Source: Rhodobacterales bacterium (GTDB lineage: Bacteria; Pseudomonadota; Alphaproteobacteria; Rhodobacterales; Rhodobacteraceae). Taken from it: a stretch of 32,219 nucleotides of DNA. Shown piece by piece: positions 16,601 through 25,204 of this stretch. The DNA lies in NCBI GenBank assembly GCA_026400325.1, contig JAPLPF010000138.1, positions 1-32,219 of the forward strand. The letters run 5' to 3'. Made by a program: the position numbers and the translations under genes. The notes beneath the pieces were generated by a model. That model made no database searches, was not told the DNA's origin, and saw only the letters and a program-made list of their open reading frames with translations. Numbering within the stretch: the first letter of the stretch is position 1; each line of letters starts with the position of its first letter.

Positions 16601-16874
16601 CCGGGCACCGGTTCGGTCGCTTGCCTGCCCATCAGCCCTGCCGCCCTTGCCAGCAACACCTGTACACCGCTACCGCCAGGCAAAGACCGACAGGGCAGGG
16701 ATGACTGCGGAAAGACCGATCCCCGCCCAGCGCAGGCAGGCGGCCCCGCCCGCCTTGTCGCCGGTTGCAGGCAACGTTTTCGCCAACCTTCCGGCCTGCC
16801 CCCTTGGCCTTTTGCCCGGTCTCCGCTATCCCGCGCCCCAAGCCTTCAAGGCCAGCCTTCAAGGGACGCCGAAC
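16601..16874. other. Non-coding 5' region of valS
   Basis: These 274 bp lie between two diverging genes. The frame before valS is open but is Pro/Ala-rich without conservation, so I treat it as untranslated. A small GTTGC-AG-GCAAC dyad lies near 16760. I see no convincing -35/-10 pair or terminator. AAGGGA at 16861-16866 is the valS ribosome site. Confidence 0.4.
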
Positions 16875-19800
16875 ATGCCGATGGAAAAGACCTTCAACGC
16901 CGCCGAGGCCGAGGCGCGGATTTCCAAGCTCTGGCTTGACCGCAAGGCCTTTGCCGCCGGGGCCAATGCCAAGCCCGGGCACCCGGCCTTTTCCGTCATG
17001 ATCCCGCCGCCGAACGTGACCGGCAGCCTGCACATGGGCCACGCCTTCAACAACACCCTGCAGGACATCCTGACCCGCTGGCACCGGATGCTGGGCGATG
17101 ACACGCTGTGGCAGCCCGGCACCGACCACGCGGGAATCGCGACCCAGATGGTGACCGAACGCGAGATGGCCAAGAACGGCGAACACTCGCGCCGCGACCT
17201 GGGGCGCGAAAAGTTCCTCAGCCGCGTCTGGCAGCAAAAGCAGAAGTCGCGCGGCAATATCCGGGGGCAGCTGGAGCGGCTGGGGGCCTCCTGCGACTGG
17301 GACCGTGAGGCGTTCACCATGTCGGGTGCTCCGGGGGCTCCGGCTGGCGAGGAGGGCAACTTCCATGACGCCGTAATCAAGGTCTTCGTCGATCTTTACA
17401 ACAAGGGCCTGATCTATCGCGGCAAGCGGCTGGTGAACTGGGACCCGCATTTTGAAACCGCGATTTCCGACCTTGAGGTCGAGAATACCGAAGTCCCCGG
17501 CCATATGTGGCACTTCAAGTACCCGCTCGCGGGCGGGGAGACCTACGAATATGTTGAGAAGGACGCCGAGGGTAGGGTGACCCTGCGGGAGACGCGGGAT
17601 TACATCTCCATCGCCACCACCCGGCCTGAAACCATGCTTGGGGACGGCGCGGTTGCGGTTCATCCATCAGATGAACGTTACGCGCCAATCGTCGGGAAAC
17701 TATGTGAAATTCCGGTTGGGCCGAAGGAACACCGCCGCCTGATTCCGATCATCACCGACGAATACCCCGACCCCACGTTCGGGTCCGGTGCGGTGAAGAT
17801 CACCGGCGCGCATGACTTCAACGACTATGCTGTGGCGAAGCGCGGCGACATCCCTTGCTACCGCCTCCTCGACACCCGCGCCCAGATGCGGGCAGACGGC
17901 GCGCCCTATGCCGAGGCGGCAGAGATCGCGGGCCGCATGTCGCGGGCGTGGCTGGTTGCCAAGGGCTATGCGACGCCGGGCTTCGTCGAGCAGCCCTTCA
18001 CTTTGAGCGAATCCGAGATCGACGCCCTCAACCTTGTGCCGGATGAGTTGCGGGGCCTGGACCGGTATGAGGCCCGTAAGCGCGTGGTCGAGGCGATCAC
18101 GGCCGAGGGGCTGGCCGTGATGGTGGCCGCCAAGGAGTCGGGGCAAGCCCCGACCTACGAGAACGACGACGGCGACGAAGGTAGGTCGGGGCTTGCCCCG
18201 ACTCTTGTCCCCTACGTCGAATCCAAACCGATCATGCAGCCCTTTGGCGACCGCTCCAAGGTGGTGATCGAGCCGATGCTGACCGACCAGTGGTTCGTCG
18301 ACACCGCGAAGATCGTGGAACCCGCGCTGGAGGCGGTGCGGACTGGCCGGACGAAGATCATCCCGCCCTCGGGCGAGAAGACCTATTACCACTGGCTGGA
18401 GAACATCGAACCCTGGTGCATCAGCCGCCAGCTTTGGTGGGGGCACCGCATCCCCGCCTGGTTTGTGGTGAGTGAAACGGGCGGTGTGATCGTCTTGTTG
18501 CTTTCTGTGCAGCGACGGCGGAAGAAGCGGCAGAGCAAGCAAAACGTTACTACGACGTCGACCGGATTTTCGCGAAGCCCATCCGTGTGGTGGCAAAGAA
18601 TGAATGGAGCGACCTTAGCTACATCAACATCGGTGACCCGTTTGAGACCATCATTTTGTCTCGCGACCCCGACGTCCTCGACACCTGGTTCTCCTCCGGC
18701 CTCTGGCCCATCGGCACGCTCGGCTGGCCGGAGCCCACGCCGGAGCTGCAGAAATACTTCCCCACCTCGGTCCTCGTGACCGGGCAGGATATCCTGTTCT
18801 TCTGGGTCGCCCGGATGATGATGATGCAGTTGGCCGTCGCGCGCGACATTCCGTTCCACACCGTCTACCTGCACGGCCTTGTCCGCGACGCCAAGGGCAA
18901 GAAGATGTCGAAGTCGCTTGGCAACGTCATCGACCCGTTGGAGATCATCGACGAATACGGCGCCGACGCGCTGCGGTTTGCCAATGCCGCAATGGCCTCG
19001 CTGGGCGGCGTCTTGAAGCTGGATACCCAGCGCATTGCGGGCTACCGGAACTTCGGCACGAAACTCTGGAACGCCTGCCGCTTTGCCGAGATGAACGGGG
19101 TTTGGGAGGGTCATGCGACCGGCCCTGCGCCCTCGCCCACCGCAACCGCGAACAAGTGGATCATCGGTGAGACGGCGAAGACCCTGGCCGAGGTCAACGA
19201 GGCGCTGGAGGCGTTCCGCTTCGACACCGCCGCTGATGCCCTTTACAAATTCGTCTGGGGCAAGGTCTGCGACTGGTATGTCGAATTCGCCAAGCCCCTG
19301 TTCGACGGCCCCGACGCCGCCGAGACGCGGGCGACGATGGCCTGGGTCCTCGACCAGTCGATGATCCTCCTCCACCCCTTCATGCCCTTCATCACCGAAG
19401 AGCTGTGGGGGACGACCGGCACGCGCGAGAAGCTGCTGGTTCACACCGATTGGCCAGAGCTGCCGCAAAGCCTGATCGACCGGGAGGCGGACAGGGAAAT
19501 GTCCTTTGTGACCACCCTTATCGACGATATCCGCTCGGCTCGCGCGCAAGTGCATGTGCCGGTGGGGCTGAAGGCTGACCTTGTGGCGACCAGCTTGACC
19601 GATGAAGCGCGCGCCGCCTTTGCGCGCAACGAGTCGCTCATCAAACGCCTGGCCCGGGTGGACACCGTCACCGAAGGTGCGGCCCCCAAGGGCAGCATCG
19701 CGGTGGCGGCGGAAGGGGCAGCCTTCGCGATCCCGCTGCAAGGCCTGATCGACATTGGCGAGGAGAAATCCCGCCTGCAAAAGGCGCTGGACAAGCTGGG

Positions 19801-19960
19801 CAAGGAAATCGGCGGCCTGAAGGGCCGCCTCGACAACCCGAACTTCGCCCGCTCGGCCCCCGAGGACGGTGTGATGGAAGCGCAGTCGAACCTGGAGGCG
19901 CGGCAAGAGGAATCCGCCAAGATCAAGGCGGCCCTCACCCGTCTGTCCGACCTCGGCTGA
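16875..19960 (+). pseudogene. valS: Valyl-tRNA synthetase, interrupted by a frameshift
   Basis: ValS charges tRNA-Val and edits Thr. The first frame (ATG 16875, AAGGGA 8 nt before) holds the HIGH motif HMGH at residues 53-56 and the editing domain ([14 protein letters not shown]), and runs through [16 protein letters not shown]. Near 18476-18505 the homology passes to the -1 frame, which begins [20 protein letters not shown] and carries [19 protein letters not shown] (18902-18916), the anticodon-binding domain and the C-terminal coiled coil, ending at 19960. One missing base, for example in the GGG or TTT runs there, would explain it. As written, the first frame runs on in nonsense to 18779 without KMSKS. 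ValS is essential, so a base-call error is the first suspicion. An inverted repeat pair sits at 18135-18204. The restored length is about 1,028 residues. Confidence 0.9.
18135..18204. repeat. REPIN-like inverted repeat pair inserted in the valS coding sequence
   Basis: A 24-bp sequence at 18135-18158 recurs as its exact reverse complement at 18181-18204, 22 bp apart. Each copy is itself a palindrome: GTCGGGGC-AA-GCCCCGAC in the first and GTCGGGGC-TT-GCCCCGAC in the second, with a GTAG tail on the inner side. Two small palindromes facing each other are the hallmark of REP doublets (REPINs). The unit is translated in frame (GQAPTY...RSGLAPT), lengthening a loop just before the conserved [11 protein letters not shown]. 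Mobility is inferred from form only. Confidence 0.8.
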
Positions 19961-19968
19961 TTTCATTC

Positions 19969-20030
19969 TGGCCGAAATATCCTCAGAGGGGTGAGGAGCG
20001 TAAGCTCCGAGGGGGGCTGAAGGCCCCCCT
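19969..20030. repeat. Double-hairpin intergenic repeat / terminator after valS
   Basis: After TTCTGGCCGAAATATCCTC come two hairpins: GGAGC-GTAA-GCTCC (about 19995-20008) and AGGGGGGC-TGAAG-GCCCCCCT, an 8-bp stem ending at 20030. The arrangement resembles a repeated intergenic element I recall from Rhodobacterales genomes. It would end valS transcripts by structure, though it lacks a U-run. A related-looking sequence lies at 9855-9908. Confidence 0.6.
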
Positions 20031-20065
20031 TGCGCCGCTGCAACCTGCCATGCCAGCCTGCAAGG

Positions 20066-21166
20066 ATGAGCCGCTTCCTGACCCCCAACGCCGCCGCCCT
20101 GCCCTCGACCGTCCCGTTCACCGGTCCCGAGGCGCTGGAGCGTCGGACAGGCGTTCCCTTTCGGGTGCGGTTGGGCGCGAATGAAAGTCTGTTCGGCCCC
20201 TCGCCCCATGCGATCGCCGCGATGCAGGCTGCGGCGGCGGACGCCTGGATGTATGGCGATCCGGAAAATCACGATCTTAAACAGGCGCTTGCGGCCCATC
20301 ACGGGGTCAGTCCGGCGCATATTGCCGTGGGACAGGGGATCGACGGCCTTCTGGGCCTGATCTGCCGGCTGACGCTAGAACCGGGTGCGGCGGTCGTCAC
20401 TTCGCTCGGGGCCTATCCGACCTTCAACTTCCATGTGGCCGGAAGTGGTGGCGCGCTGACACGGGTGCCCTACCGGGGCGATCATGAGGACCCGGAAGGG
20501 TTGCTTGACGCGGCGCGGGCCACCGGTGCGCGGCTTTTGTACTTCGCCAACCCGGACAACCCGATGGGCAGCCACCACCCGGCATCGGTGATCGAGGCGA
20601 TGGTGGCGAACCTGCCGGAAACCACGCTTCTGGTGCTGGACGAGGCCTATGCCGACCTCGCCCCGCCCGGCACGGTGCCCGACATCGCGCCGGATCATCC
20701 CCAGGTCATCCGGCTGCGGACCTTTTCCAAGGGCTACGGCCTGGCAGGCGCAAGGGTTGGCTATGCGATCACCAACCCGGACCTTGCCCTGGCCTTTGAC
20801 AAGGTGCGTGACCATTTCGGCATGGGCCGGATTTCCCAGGCCGGGGCGCTTGCGGCCCTTGCCGATCAGGACTGGCTGGATCAGGTGACGTCCCGAACGC
20901 GGCACGCCCGGGACCGGCTGACCGCGATAGCCCGCGGCAACGGGTTGCACCCCCTGCCTTCGGCCACCAACTTCGTGACGATGGATTGCGGTCGTGACGG
21001 AGAGTATTCCCGCAAGGTTCTGTCCGAGATGGGTGCGCGGGGCGTCTTCATCCGGATGCCGGGTGTAGCACCGCTTGACCGCCGCATCCGGATCAGCCTT
21101 GGCGACGATCCATCCCTTGATATCGTGGAGCAGACGCTGCCGCTGGCGCTGAAGGCCGCCGGCTGA
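20066..21166 (+). CDS. HisC-like PLP-dependent aminotransferase (class I/II)
   Basis: A 366-residue fold-type I aminotransferase of the histidinol-phosphate / aromatic aminotransferase group. Marks are RLGANESLFGPSP (substrate loop), NPDNPMGSHH (usual NPNNPTG), LVLDEAYADL with the PLP-binding Asp, RTFSKGYGLAGARVGY with the Schiff-base Lys, and the terminal IRISLGDD with the carboxylate-binding Arg. The substrate cannot be fixed: histidinol phosphate, phenylalanine/tyrosine or another acceptor is possible, and no his genes are near. I start at the Met of MSRFLTPN; CAAGG sits directly against it, so initiation looks weak. The stop abuts the facing DUF4177 gene with no gap. Confidence 0.85.
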   Translation: MSRFLTPNAAALPSTVPFTGPEALERRTGVPFRVRLGANESLFGPSPHAIAAMQAAAADAWMYGDPENHDLKQALAAHHGVSPAHIAVGQGIDGLLGLICRLTLEPGAAVVTSLGAYPTFNFHVAGSGGALTRVPYRGDHEDPEGLLDAARATGARLLYFANPDNPMGSHHPASVIEAMVANLPETTLLVLDEAYADLAPPGTVPDIAPDHPQVIRLRTFSKGYGLAGARVGYAITNPDLALAFDKVRDHFGMGRISQAGALAALADQDWLDQVTSRTRHARDRLTAIARGNGLHPLPSATNFVTMDCGRDGEYSRKVLSEMGARGVFIRMPGVAPLDRRIRISLGDDPSLDIVEQTLPLALKAAG

Positions 21167-21550
21167 TCACTCGGCCGCGAGGTCGGGCTTTGCCGGGCCA
21201 ACGGCAGGGGCGCTGCCGGCCATCGGGCTGTCGGCCGGGCCAAGACGCGGGGCTTGCGCAGCTGCCATGTCCTGCAGCAAAAGCCGCGCAGACGGACCGG
21301 GATCGGCACCTGCGGCACCGATGATCCGGCGAAAGACCAGAACGTTCTGGAATGTGGTCCTGGTTCCGGTCAGGCCCACCCTTTCGTCACAGGGCAGCGC
21401 ATCGGCGCGGACATAGTCCCAGCCTTCGGCACCCAGAGTGTTCATCAGCTGGGTCAGCGCATAGGCAAAACGCTCTTCAGTGGTTTTCACCCCGCGCGCC
21501 TTTTCGCCCCGCTTCGGGGCCGGAATGACTTTGTATTCAAAACGCTGCAT
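21167..21550 (-). CDS. DUF4177 domain protein
   Basis: A 127-residue protein of unknown role. The first 75 residues form the DUF4177 pattern: MQRFEYKVIPAPKRGEK, then LTQLMNTLGAEGWDYVRAD and FQNVLVFRRI. The C-terminal 50 residues are Pro/Ala-rich and probably disordered. The Met of MQRFEYK has GGGAGAAA 5-8 nt upstream, which fixes the start. It lies 135 bp downstream of gatB on the same strand and may share its transcript. Confidence 0.8.
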   Translation of the reverse strand: MQRFEYKVIPAPKRGEKARGVKTTEERFAYALTQLMNTLGAEGWDYVRADALPCDERVGLTGTRTTFQNVLVFRRIIGAAGADPGPSARLLLQDMAAAQAPRLGPADSPMAGSAPAVGPAKPDLAAE

Positions 21551-21685
21551 CGGGTTTCTCCCGTGTTGATCGGGCCAAGTCATAGGGGATTGCGCGCCTT
21601 GCCGCAAATCACGCAAAGGTTTTTCCAGACGAACCGCGCCTGGCCGGCAACAGTCGGGGCAGCAACAGTCCGCACGGCACCGCCC

Positions 21686-23197
21686 TCAGATCCCCAGCTT
21701 TGCCGCGACCAAAGCGTTCACGGTCGCCGGGTTGGCCTTGCCTCCGGTTGCCTTGATCACCTGACCCACAAACCATCCCGCAAGTTTCGGGTTGGCCTTG
21801 GCCTTTTCCACCTGATCGGGGTTGGCGGCGATGATCTCGTCCACGGCTTTCTCGATGGCGCCGGTGTCGGTGACCTGCTGCATGCCCCGCGCTTGCGCCA
21901 TCGCCGCCGGGTCGCCGCCTTCGGTGTAGACGATCTCGAACAGGTCCTTGGCCATCTTGCCAGAAATGGTTCCCGCCACGATAAGATCAATGATCCCGCC
22001 CAGTTGTGCCGCCGAAACCGGGCTGTCGCCGATCTCGTGGCCTTCCTTCTTCAGCCGGCCGAACAACTCGTTGATCACCCAGTTCGCCGCCAGCTTGCCA
22101 TCGCGGCCGCGGGCCACCTCGTCGAAATAGCGCCCCGAGTCCAGTTCGGCCGTCAGCACGTTGGCGTCATAGTCGGTCAGGCCATGGTCGGCCATGAAGC
22201 GGGCCTTCTTGGCATCGGGCAGTTCCGGCATTGCGGCGGCGATACTGTCAACCCAAGGCTGCTCGATCTCCAGCGGCAGAAGGTCGGGGTCGGGGAAGTA
22301 GCGGTAATCATGCGCCTCTTCCTTGGAGCGCATCGACCGGGTCTCGCCCTTGTCGGGGTCGTAAAGCCGGGTTTCCTGCACGATCTTGCCGCCATCCTCC
22401 AGAATGGCAATCTGGCGGCGGGCTTCATAGTCGATGGCCTGGGTCATGAACCGCATCGAGTTCATGTTCTTGATCTCGCAGCGCGTGCCGAGGTGGCTGA
22501 AGTCCTGTGTGGCCTGGTACTTCTCATACTGGCCGGGCTTGCAGACCGACACGTTCACATCGGCCCGCAGGTTGCCGTTCTGCATGTTGCCGTCGCAGGT
22601 GCCCAGATAGCGCAGGATCTGGCGGAGCTTGGTCACATAGGCCGCCGCTTCTTCGGGCCCGCGAATGTCGGGGCGGCTGACGATCTCCATCAGGGCCACG
22701 CCGGTGCGGTTGAAATCAACAAAGGAAAGGGTCGGGTCCATGTCGTGGATCGACTTGCCGGCGTCCTGTTCCAGGTGGATGCGTTCGATCCGCACCAGAC
22801 GGGCCACTCCGGGGGACATCTCGACCAGCACTTCGCCCTCGCCCACGATGGGGTGGTAAAGCTGGCTGATCTGATAGCCTTGCGGCAGGTCGGGGTAGAA
22901 GTAATTCTTGCGGTCAAAGGCCGACATGAGGTTGATCTTCGCCTTCAGCCCCAGCCCGGTGCGCACTGCCTGTTCGACGCAGAATTCGTTGATGACCGGC
23001 AGCATCCCCGGCATCGCAGCATCAACAAAGGCGACGTTGGCGTTCGGTTCGGCGCCGAAGCCGGTCGAGGCGCCGGAAAAGAGCTTGGCGTTCGAGGCGA
23101 CCTGGGCGTGGATCTCCATGCCGATGACAAGTTCCCAGTCGGCCTTGGCCCCGGCGATCACCTTCGGGACAGGCGCGGTATAGGTCAGGTCAAGCAT
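21686..23197 (-). CDS. gatB: Aspartyl/glutamyl-tRNA amidotransferase subunit B
   Basis: GatB is the kinase/tRNA-binding part of GatCAB, which turns Glu-tRNA-Gln (and Asp-tRNA-Asn) into the correct amide using ammonia from GatA. The 503 residues are full length. Signature segments are [12 protein letters not shown] near 20, [45 protein letters not shown] and [10 protein letters not shown]. The C-terminal YqeY-like tail ends in [11 protein letters not shown]. The start at MLDLTYTAP has GGAG 6-7 nt upstream. gatA and gatC are not in the window. Together with gltX this implies indirect Gln-tRNA formation. Confidence 0.97.
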   Translation of the reverse strand: MLDLTYTAPVPKVIAGAKADWELVIGMEIHAQVASNAKLFSGASTGFGAEPNANVAFVDAAMPGMLPVINEFCVEQAVRTGLGLKAKINLMSAFDRKNYFYPDLPQGYQISQLYHPIVGEGEVLVEMSPGVARLVRIERIHLEQDAGKSIHDMDPTLSFVDFNRTGVALMEIVSRPDIRGPEEAAAYVTKLRQILRYLGTCDGNMQNGNLRADVNVSVCKPGQYEKYQATQDFSHLGTRCEIKNMNSMRFMTQAIDYEARRQIAILEDGGKIVQETRLYDPDKGETRSMRSKEEAHDYRYFPDPDLLPLEIEQPWVDSIAAAMPELPDAKKARFMADHGLTDYDANVLTAELDSGRYFDEVARGRDGKLAANWVINELFGRLKKEGHEIGDSPVSAAQLGGIIDLIVAGTISGKMAKDLFEIVYTEGGDPAAMAQARGMQQVTDTGAIEKAVDEIIAANPDQVEKAKANPKLAGWFVGQVIKATGGKANPATVNALVAAKLGI

Positions 23198-23281
23198 GAT
23201 GGCTCCACGAAGCGACGGGTCATTTCCGGTCGGTTTAGGCCGGGCAGACGCGCGGGGCAAGAACCATCAGACGGTGGATGT

Positions 23282-24490
23282 TCAGGTACGGGGAACGCGG
23301 GTGAACAGACCCTCGCCACGGCGGCTGATCCGTGCGCCGCGTTTCAACGCCGGGCCGAACGCCTCGCAAAGGGCAAAGGCAAGGCCATCCGCGCCAAGGG
23401 TCCACTGGTCCAGATGCACTTCGTGCAGGCGGTTCCACAGCACGTCGGACAGCGCGGTGCGGGCTTTGGTCAACGGGTAGTTTTCCGATGGCCCGGCCTT
23501 TTCATAGCTTCGGACCATCCCGGCCAGAACGTTTGCCGCGACGTTTGCCCGGTGCTGGCAGCCGGTTGCCGCCTGATAATCTGCCAGCCCCCTGAGGAAC
23601 AACTCCAGATCAAGCGATGGCAGCATTTCCCCCAGTGTCTCGGCGGCGGACAGGTGGAAAATCGCGTATGCGGCCTTGCCGGTCACGCTGTCGGTCATCG
23701 TCGCGGCCCGACGGGCGGCCTTTTCAAAGGCCGTCAACGACCCGAACCAACCGGGAAGCATGTGGACCGCATGGGTGGCGTGGGCCATCGCATCCTCGGG
23801 GTCGAGGTCGCACCAATCTTCGAACCAGTCGCGGCACAGCGTTGCCCCATCCTCGATGCCGCCAACCAGAAGATAGCGGGTGGCAGCCAGAAGCGGCGAC
23901 ATCTGTTCGATCGGGTCGAATTCATCCAGCAGATGCTCGGCTGCATCGAAATGGGCGGCGCTTTCTTCCCACAGGTCACGCGACAACTGCCCGCGTGTCG
24001 CAAGGTCACGCTTGAAGAGCCCGATGTCGATCAGGGCCTGCGCCAGAAGATGTGCCGCGGCCGGGTCTTGCGGATGCATTTCCAGCAATGCCTCGAACCG
24101 CTTGAGTTCAAGGGCCATCGCGGGCACATCCTGCCGCTCAAGCGCGAGGATCAGACCGGCACGCGCCCCTTCGCTGATCAGAAGTGCGACCCGCCGTCCA
24201 CCCGAGGCCATCGTGCGATCCTGGTCGGCAAACCGCAGCGCATCCAGAAGGTCCGGCCACTCGCCTGCGTCGGCCATCGCCGCGTGGTCATCGCGGATGC
24301 ATTGCCATTCGGTCATCTCGGGACCCTGGCCCATGACCGCAACATCCAGCCGGCCAAGCACATCGGAGGCGGTCATTCCGTCAAGGTCAAAGCCGATGGA
24401 AACACCGACGGTCCGAAGCAAGGCGGCGGCTTCTTGCCGGCCCCTGTCGGTGCGGGTTTTCACGTGCAGCAGTGACGTTGTAATGAGCAT
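23282..24490 (-). CDS. Hypothetical protein, helical, possibly TPR-like
   Basis: A 402-residue, mostly helical soluble protein that I do not recognise. Repeated Ala/Leu-rich helical pairs such as LLEMHPQDPAAAHLLAQALI and LLAATRYLLVGGIEDGATL suggest a tetratricopeptide-like solenoid, but no TPR consensus is strict. No signal peptide or membrane segment is seen. The Met of MLITTSLLH is preferred because TTTGGAAA lies upstream; nine more codons are open before it. It is 84 bp upstream of gatB on the same strand, and diverges from the lipoprotein gene across 65 bp. Confidence 0.6.
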   Translation of the reverse strand: MLITTSLLHVKTRTDRGRQEAAALLRTVGVSIGFDLDGMTASDVLGRLDVAVMGQGPEMTEWQCIRDDHAAMADAGEWPDLLDALRFADQDRTMASGGRRVALLISEGARAGLILALERQDVPAMALELKRFEALLEMHPQDPAAAHLLAQALIDIGLFKRDLATRGQLSRDLWEESAAHFDAAEHLLDEFDPIEQMSPLLAATRYLLVGGIEDGATLCRDWFEDWCDLDPEDAMAHATHAVHMLPGWFGSLTAFEKAARRAATMTDSVTGKAAYAIFHLSAAETLGEMLPSLDLELFLRGLADYQAATGCQHRANVAANVLAGMVRSYEKAGPSENYPLTKARTALSDVLWNRLHEVHLDQWTLGADGLAFALCEAFGPALKRGARISRRGEGLFTRVPRT

Positions 24491-24555
24491 CAACTCGTTT
24501 CCAAAGGCGGTACGCAAATACCCTTTGTCGAGTGATTATGCCAAATCAGGGCTAA

Positions 24556-25197
24556 ATGATGGAAATGCAGTGGATTTCGGATGTCGCCAGGACATGGGGA
24601 CTGGGCGCAACGCGGCTTGTCGGGGTGTGCGGGGCATGCTTCACGTTGAGCGGTTGCCTGGCAACGCAATCCAAGGATGAAATGTCCCTCGTAGCCCCCC
24701 CGATGCAGTGGGACCATCATCCCGAAGGCCTCGAATGGACCGAATCAACCCTTGTCGCAGTTTCGACCAAGGATGCACAGCTTTCGGACCGCGTTCCCGC
24801 CGATATCGAGACCTGGTGCCCCGGCTACGCCAAAGCCGATGTCGAAGAGCGCCGGGCGTTCTGGACCGGGCTTCTGTCGGCGGTGGCAAAGTACGAAAGC
24901 ACCTGGAACCCGGCCGCATCGGGCGGTGGCGGGCGCTGGATCGGGCTGATGCAGATATCACCCCGTTCGGCCGCCAACTACGGGTGTGAGGCCACATCGG
25001 CCGGTGCGCTGAAAGATGGCGAAGCCAATCTGGAATGCGCGGTCGAGATCATGTCCGAACAGGTTGGCAAGGATGGCATGGTCGCGGGGGGCGGCAACCT
25101 TGGCGTCGGCAGGGACTGGGCCCCTTTGCGCAACAATGAAAAGCGCGCCTCCATGGCGGCATGGACCCGCGAACAGCCATATTGCGAAGCTGGCTGA
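24556..25197 (+). CDS. Lytic transglycosylase-like (SLT domain) lipoprotein
   Basis: A 213-residue secreted protein probably acting on peptidoglycan. Residues 15-33 are hydrophobic and end in the lipobox LSGC (Cys34), so it should be lipidated and anchored to a membrane. The lysozyme-like core follows: LLSAVAKYESTWNP with the expected catalytic Glu114, then RWIGLMQISPRSAANYGC, where GLMQISP is the SLT motif. Three or four cysteines (88, 144 and two later) could form disulfides in the periplasm. The first ATG of ATGATG is used; AGGG lies 4-5 nt upstream. Its stop is 7 bp from the facing pepN stop. Confidence 0.85.
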   Translation: MMEMQWISDVARTWGLGATRLVGVCGACFTLSGCLATQSKDEMSLVAPPMQWDHHPEGLEWTESTLVAVSTKDAQLSDRVPADIETWCPGYAKADVEERRAFWTGLLSAVAKYESTWNPAASGGGGRWIGLMQISPRSAANYGCEATSAGALKDGEANLECAVEIMSEQVGKDGMVAGGGNLGVGRDWAPLRNNEKRASMAAWTREQPYCEAG

Positions 25198-25204
25198 GCC
25201 GACC

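Noticed and set aside
16251-16874. Long N-terminal extension of ValS
   Set aside because: The open frame is antisense to the DUF3592 gene and then Pro/Ala-rich; a good ribosome site precedes the ATG at 16875.
18476-18505. Programmed ribosomal frameshift in valS
   Set aside because: No heptameric slippery site followed by a stem at the right distance was seen, and ValS is not known to use one; a lost base is simpler.
18386-20320. Long reverse-strand open frame opposite valS
   Set aside because: It spans several real genes on the other strand, has no recognisable motif and ignores the gene boundary at 19960.
21254-24475. A 1,073-codon open frame on the plus strand opposite gatB and its neighbour
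   Set aside because: It is antisense to gatB, which has clear motifs; composition is His/Gly/Arg-rich with no conserved domain, as expected for GC-rich antisense frames.
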